A DNA stretch of 15,313 bases. It comes from Holophagales bacterium UBA2201. Its GTDB lineage: Bacteria; Acidobacteriota; Thermoanaerobaculia; UBA2201. A model generated the notes under the pieces. It saw only the letters and a list, made by a program, of their open reading frames with translations, was not told where the DNA came from and did not search any database. Of the stretch, positions 12,793 to 15,313 are shown piece by piece; positions within the stretch are counted from its first letter, which is position 1, and every line of letters begins with the position of its first letter. The position numbers and the translations under genes are program-made. The stretch spans positions 1 to 15,313 of the forward strand of contig DCUZ01000008.1 of assembly GCA_002327305.1 (NCBI GenBank), read 5' to 3'.

Positions 12793-12882
12793 GCGAGAAA
12801 AGCGAGAAAGGCGAGAAAAGCGAGAAAGGCGAGAAAAGCGAGAAAGGCGAGAAAGGCGAGAAAGACCAGAAAGACTAGAAAG
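12793..12882. repeat. 9-bp tandem repeat, about ten units of GCGAGAAAR
   Basis: Eight near-perfect head-to-tail units of GCGAGAAAA or GCGAGAAAG (12793-12864) are followed by two diverged units, ACCAGAAAG and ACTAGAAAG. The last base alternates A, G, A, G, A, G and then stays G, which suggests growth by duplication of 18-bp double units. The plus strand is almost all purine. In open frames it would read as Ala-Arg-Lys or Phe-Leu-Ala runs, but no gene signals support translation. It lies in the 232-bp spacer after the FtsX-type gene. Confidence 0.9.
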
Positions 12883-12962
12883 ACTTTACTCCGCCTCGTA
12901 GACATCGGGTGGATAGAACTTTTGATCGCCGGCGGCGTATTAATCCCCATGAGGAGACCTGC
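12883..12962 (+). promoter_or_regulatory. Possible promoter and ribosome binding site of the Yip1-MacA operon
   Basis: Downstream of the tandem repeat a TATTAA -10-like box (12938-12943) precedes the Shine-Dalgarno sequence AGGAG (12952-12956), six bases before the ATG at 12963. No good -35 box is seen, so the promoter call is weak; the ribosome binding site is clear. Confidence 0.35.
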
Positions 12963-13664
12963 ATGAACGCTATCCAAGTATTTGTCAAGACTTTCATCGA
13001 GCCGGCCAAGGCCTTCGCCGCGCTGAAGGAGAAGCCCTTCGTCGCCCTGGCCATGACCGTCATGCTCCTGGCCACTTTGGGGACCGTGTGGGTGGTCACC
13101 ACGCACCTGGACGAGGGGGCGATGCGGGGGCAGATGCGCGAGGCCATGGAAAAGCACGGCCGGACGATGACCGACGCCCAGCTCGACGAGATGATGGCCG
13201 GGCAGGCCAAATTCCGGTGGCTGGGCGCCCCCATCGCCACCACAGGCGCCGCGATCGTCTACCTGCTCGTCGCCCTGGTCTTTTTCCTGGTTTTCAAGAT
13301 GCTGGATTCCGACATGAGCTACAAGCAGTCGCTGTCGGTCACGGTCCACGGCTTCCTGCCCGGGCTCATCGGCGCCGTGCTTCTGATCGCGCTGATCCTC
13401 AAGGCCGGGACGGTGGACCCGCAGGCGGCCGAAACCCTCCTCAAATCCAACCTGGGCTTCCTGGCCGATCCCGACAGCCAGAAGATCCTCTTTAAACTGT
13501 TGAGCTCCATCGACCTCTTCTCCCTCTGGTCGCTCGGCCTCCTCACCCTCGGCTTCGGCACCGTCACCGGCAAGGGCTGGAAGGGCGCCCTTCCCGTCAC
13601 GGTCGGCCTCTGGGCCCTCTACCTGGCCGGCAAGATCGGCCTCGCCATGGTGTTCGGGCGATGA
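12963..13664 (+). CDS. Yip1-domain membrane protein
   Basis: The 233-residue product fits the bacterial YIP1 family, an integral membrane family without a settled function. It opens with a cytoplasmic amphipathic stretch (VFVKTFIEPAKAFAALKEKP), typical of Yip1 proteins. Hydrophobic segments follow near 27-45, 94-115, 127-150, 183-205 and 210-230. A soluble charged loop rich in methionine and glutamate lies between the first two (about 48-88). The ATG at 12963 follows AGGAG; the longer in-frame start at 12909 reads an arginine-rich leader and is rejected. The stop codon overlaps the adaptor gene as ATGA, so the protein is probably made together with the MacA/MacB-like exporter and may be an accessory of it. 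Confidence 0.78.
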   Translation: MNAIQVFVKTFIEPAKAFAALKEKPFVALAMTVMLLATLGTVWVVTTHLDEGAMRGQMREAMEKHGRTMTDAQLDEMMAGQAKFRWLGAPIATTGAAIVYLLVALVFFLVFKMLDSDMSYKQSLSVTVHGFLPGLIGAVLLIALILKAGTVDPQAAETLLKSNLGFLADPDSQKILFKLLSSIDLFSLWSLGLLTLGFGTVTGKGWKGALPVTVGLWALYLAGKIGLAMVFGR

Positions 13665-14857
13665 AGAAGTTCCTCCTGATCGGCGGCGGCGTCCTCCTCC
13701 TCGTCGCCATCGTCGTCGGGTCCATGATGGGGGACGGCAAGAAGGCCAAGGAGGTCTATATCGAGAAGGTGGAGAAGAAGACCGTCTCGCAGACCGTCAT
13801 GGCCTCGGGCGAGATCCAGCCCCTCAACCAGGTCAACATCCAGGCCGACGTGGTGGCCCGGATCATCAAGCTCCACTTCAAGGAGGGGGACTGGGTGAGG
13901 AAGGGCCAGCGCCTGGTGGACCTGGAGAAGGACCAGTATCTCCTCCAGCGGGACCAGATGCAGTCCACCCTGCAGGCCACCCGGGCCTCGCTGGTCATGG
14001 CCGAGGCCTCCCTCGTGGAGGTCCGGGCCCGGTACGAGAGGGCAAAGAACCTGGTCGCCGAAAAATTGCTCCAGGAGGAGCAGTTGGAGTCCGCCGAGGC
14101 GGCCTATAAGTCCGCCGTCGCCCGGGTGGACTCCTCCCGCGAGGACATCAAGCGCGTGCAGAAGATGCTGGACGAGGCGGAAGACCGTCTCACCAAGACC
14201 ACCATCGTCAGCCCCATGGACGGCAAGGTGGTGAACCTGGCCATGAAGGAGGGCGAGGTGGTGGTCTCCGGCATGGGCATCCCCGGCTCCATCGTCGCCG
14301 TCGTGGCCGACCTGGCCGAGATCCTCGGCGAAGTGGACGTGGTGGAGAGCGAGATCGCCAAGGTCAAATTGGGGATGCCGGCCCGCATCGAGGTGGACGC
14401 CCTCCCCGGCACGACCTTCCAGGGGGCGGTGACGGAAATCGCCGAATCGGCGACCAAGGTGTCGGATGTCTCCTATTTCAAGGTGAAGATCCGCCTGGCC
14501 GAGCCCGGCGGGGCCCTCAAGCCCGGCATGACGGCCAAAGCCAAGATCGTCATCGAGGAAAAAACCGATGTCCTGGCGGTCCCCGTGCAGGCGGTGGCGG
14601 AGAAGGACGGCAAGAAGCACGCCTTCGTCGCCGAAGGCGCCAAGAAGAAGAAGGCCAAGAAGGTGGAGGTGACCACGGGCCTCTCCGACAATCTCAATAT
14701 CGAGGTGGTCACCGGCCTGAAGGAGGGCGACCGCGTCGTCACCGGTCCCTCGCGCGTCCTGAAAGACCTGGCCGACGATGCCCCGCTGAAGGAGAAAAAG
14801 AAGGACGACGGGGAGAAAGAAAAGGGCGAAAGCGAAGTCAAGGTGGAAGTGGACTGA
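13661..14857 (+). CDS. MacA-like periplasmic adaptor (HlyD/RND membrane fusion protein family)
   Basis: Adaptors of this family link an inner-membrane exporter to an outer-membrane channel. The 398-residue protein has an N-terminal membrane anchor (about 4-21). The first half of a biotinyl-lipoyl domain follows (SGEIQPLNQVNIQADVVARIIKLHFKEGDWVRKGQRLVDLE, about 47-87), then a long coiled-coil hairpin (about 90-180) and the second lipoyl half (IVSPMDGKVVNLAMKEGEVV). Beta-barrel and membrane-proximal domains lie at about 210-370. The tail is unusually charged, with lysine- and glutamate-rich runs after residue 375. The start overlaps the Yip1 gene by 4 nt, and the stop overlaps the ATPase start by one base. 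Together they form an operon for tripartite export. Confidence 0.92.
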   Translation: MKKFLLIGGGVLLLVAIVVGSMMGDGKKAKEVYIEKVEKKTVSQTVMASGEIQPLNQVNIQADVVARIIKLHFKEGDWVRKGQRLVDLEKDQYLLQRDQMQSTLQATRASLVMAEASLVEVRARYERAKNLVAEKLLQEEQLESAEAAYKSAVARVDSSREDIKRVQKMLDEAEDRLTKTTIVSPMDGKVVNLAMKEGEVVVSGMGIPGSIVAVVADLAEILGEVDVVESEIAKVKLGMPARIEVDALPGTTFQGAVTEIAESATKVSDVSYFKVKIRLAEPGGALKPGMTAKAKIVIEEKTDVLAVPVQAVAEKDGKKHAFVAEGAKKKKAKKVEVTTGLSDNLNIEVVTGLKEGDRVVTGPSRVLKDLADDAPLKEKKKDDGEKEKGESEVKVEVD

Positions 14858-15313
14858 TGATGGACGATTCCCTGCTCATCGGCATCAACGAAGTCACCAA
14901 GCGCTATGCCACCGGAAGCGCAGAGGTGTGGGCCCTCAACGGGGTGACCCTCGCCATCCGCAAGGGTGAATATGTGGCCATCATGGGCCCCTCGGGGTCC
15001 GGCAAATCCACCCTCATGAACATCCTGGGGTGCCTCGACGTCCCCAGCGGCGGGACCTACTACCTCAATGGAGAGGAGGTGGAGAAGGCCACGGATGACG
15101 AGCTCGCCCGCATCCGCAACAAGGAGATCGGGTTCGTCTTCCAGAGCTTCAACCTCCTCCCCCGGACCCAGGCGATGGCCAACGTGGAATTGCCCCTCAT
15201 CTACGCCGGGATCCCCCGCAGGGAGCGCCACCAGCGCGCCATGGAAGCGCTGGAGAAGGTGGGCATCGGCCAACGGGCCCACCATCTCCCCTCCGAGCTC
15301 TCCGGCGGCGAGC
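14857..15313 (+). CDS. MacB/LolD-type ABC transporter ATP-binding protein, partial at window end
   Basis: The first 152 codons are present; the gene runs off the right edge. The sequence has an A-loop tyrosine (Y17 in TKRYATG), Walker A GPSGSGKS (44-51), the Q-loop in FVFQSFNLLPR (about 98-108) and the start of the signature LSGGE at the window edge. This is the pattern of the MacB/LolD/FtsE subfamily, with the characteristic LDVPSGG and ELARIRNKEIGFVFQ segments. It cannot be told here whether the protein is a separate LolD-like ATPase with a permease gene to follow, or a MacB fusion. ATG 14857 overlaps the adaptor stop codon (TGATG); a second ATG follows directly. Confidence 0.93.
   Translation, partial: MMDDSLLIGINEVTKRYATGSAEVWALNGVTLAIRKGEYVAIMGPSGSGKSTLMNILGCLDVPSGGTYYLNGEEVEKATDDELARIRNKEIGFVFQSFNLLPRTQAMANVELPLIYAGIPRRERHQRAMEALEKVGIGQRAHHLPSELSGGE

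Noticed and set aside
12793..12882. CRISPR-like array
   Set aside because: Units are 9 bp, contiguous and have no spacers; no cas genes are present.

Overview
The window is a gene-dense, GC-rich bacterial chromosome segment in which third codon positions are dominated by C and G. It has no tRNA, rRNA, phage, insertion sequence or CRISPR locus. A dnaX-ybaB-recR core followed by an MglB/MglA pair, ECF sigma regulation, outer-membrane-type export genes and short-period repeats between genes suggest a Gram-negative of the Acidobacteriota / former Deltaproteobacteria kind. This placement is an inference from gene content, not a marker-gene result.

Layout. (1) 98-3649, plus strand: a tightly packed operon of dnaX (clamp loader gamma/tau), a YbaB/EbfC nucleoid protein, recR, mglB and mglA. 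Genes overlap or abut except for 57 bp before mglB. (2) 3650-4508: a spacer with hexamer repeats and hairpins, holding one minus-strand gene for a 47-residue protein that is half lysine. That gene has a recognisable promoter, a leader hairpin and a rho-independent terminator. (3) 4509-6287, minus strand: an overlapping three-gene unit of ECF sigma factor, HC2-type zinc-finger anti-sigma factor, and a membrane protein with a bactofilin-like hydrophobic repeat region. (4) 6343-7563, plus: a CorC/HlyC (CNNM plus CBS) membrane protein, converging on and overlapping a minus-strand DUF721/DciA-like gene (7511-7957). (5) 7977-10192, plus: an ABC-2 type ATPase and its large permease. (6) 10196-11616, minus: a PdxJ-like barrel protein lacking the family's catalytic residues, downstream of an unrecognised exported protein. 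(7) 11645-12730, plus: a lone FtsX/LolC-type permease, then a 9-bp tandem repeat. (8) 12963 to the window end, plus: a Yip1-family membrane protein, a MacA-like periplasmic adaptor and the start of a MacB/LolD-type ATPase, probably one export operon.

Two regulatory themes recur. The first genes of transcription units (dnaX, the CorC-like gene, the ABC ATPase, the FtsX gene) lack a Shine-Dalgarno sequence and have a -10-like box 5-12 nt before the start codon, so they look leaderless. Most genes inside operons do have Shine-Dalgarno sequences. All three divergent gene pairs are separated by only 19-55 bp and share a symmetric TA-N3-TA core that can serve as a -10 box on both strands, suggesting bidirectional promoters.

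The best candidates for undescribed biology are the five-amino-acid lysine protein with its structured transcript, the PdxJ-like apparent pseudoenzyme paired with an exported protein, and the sigma/anti-sigma/bactofilin-like membrane module.
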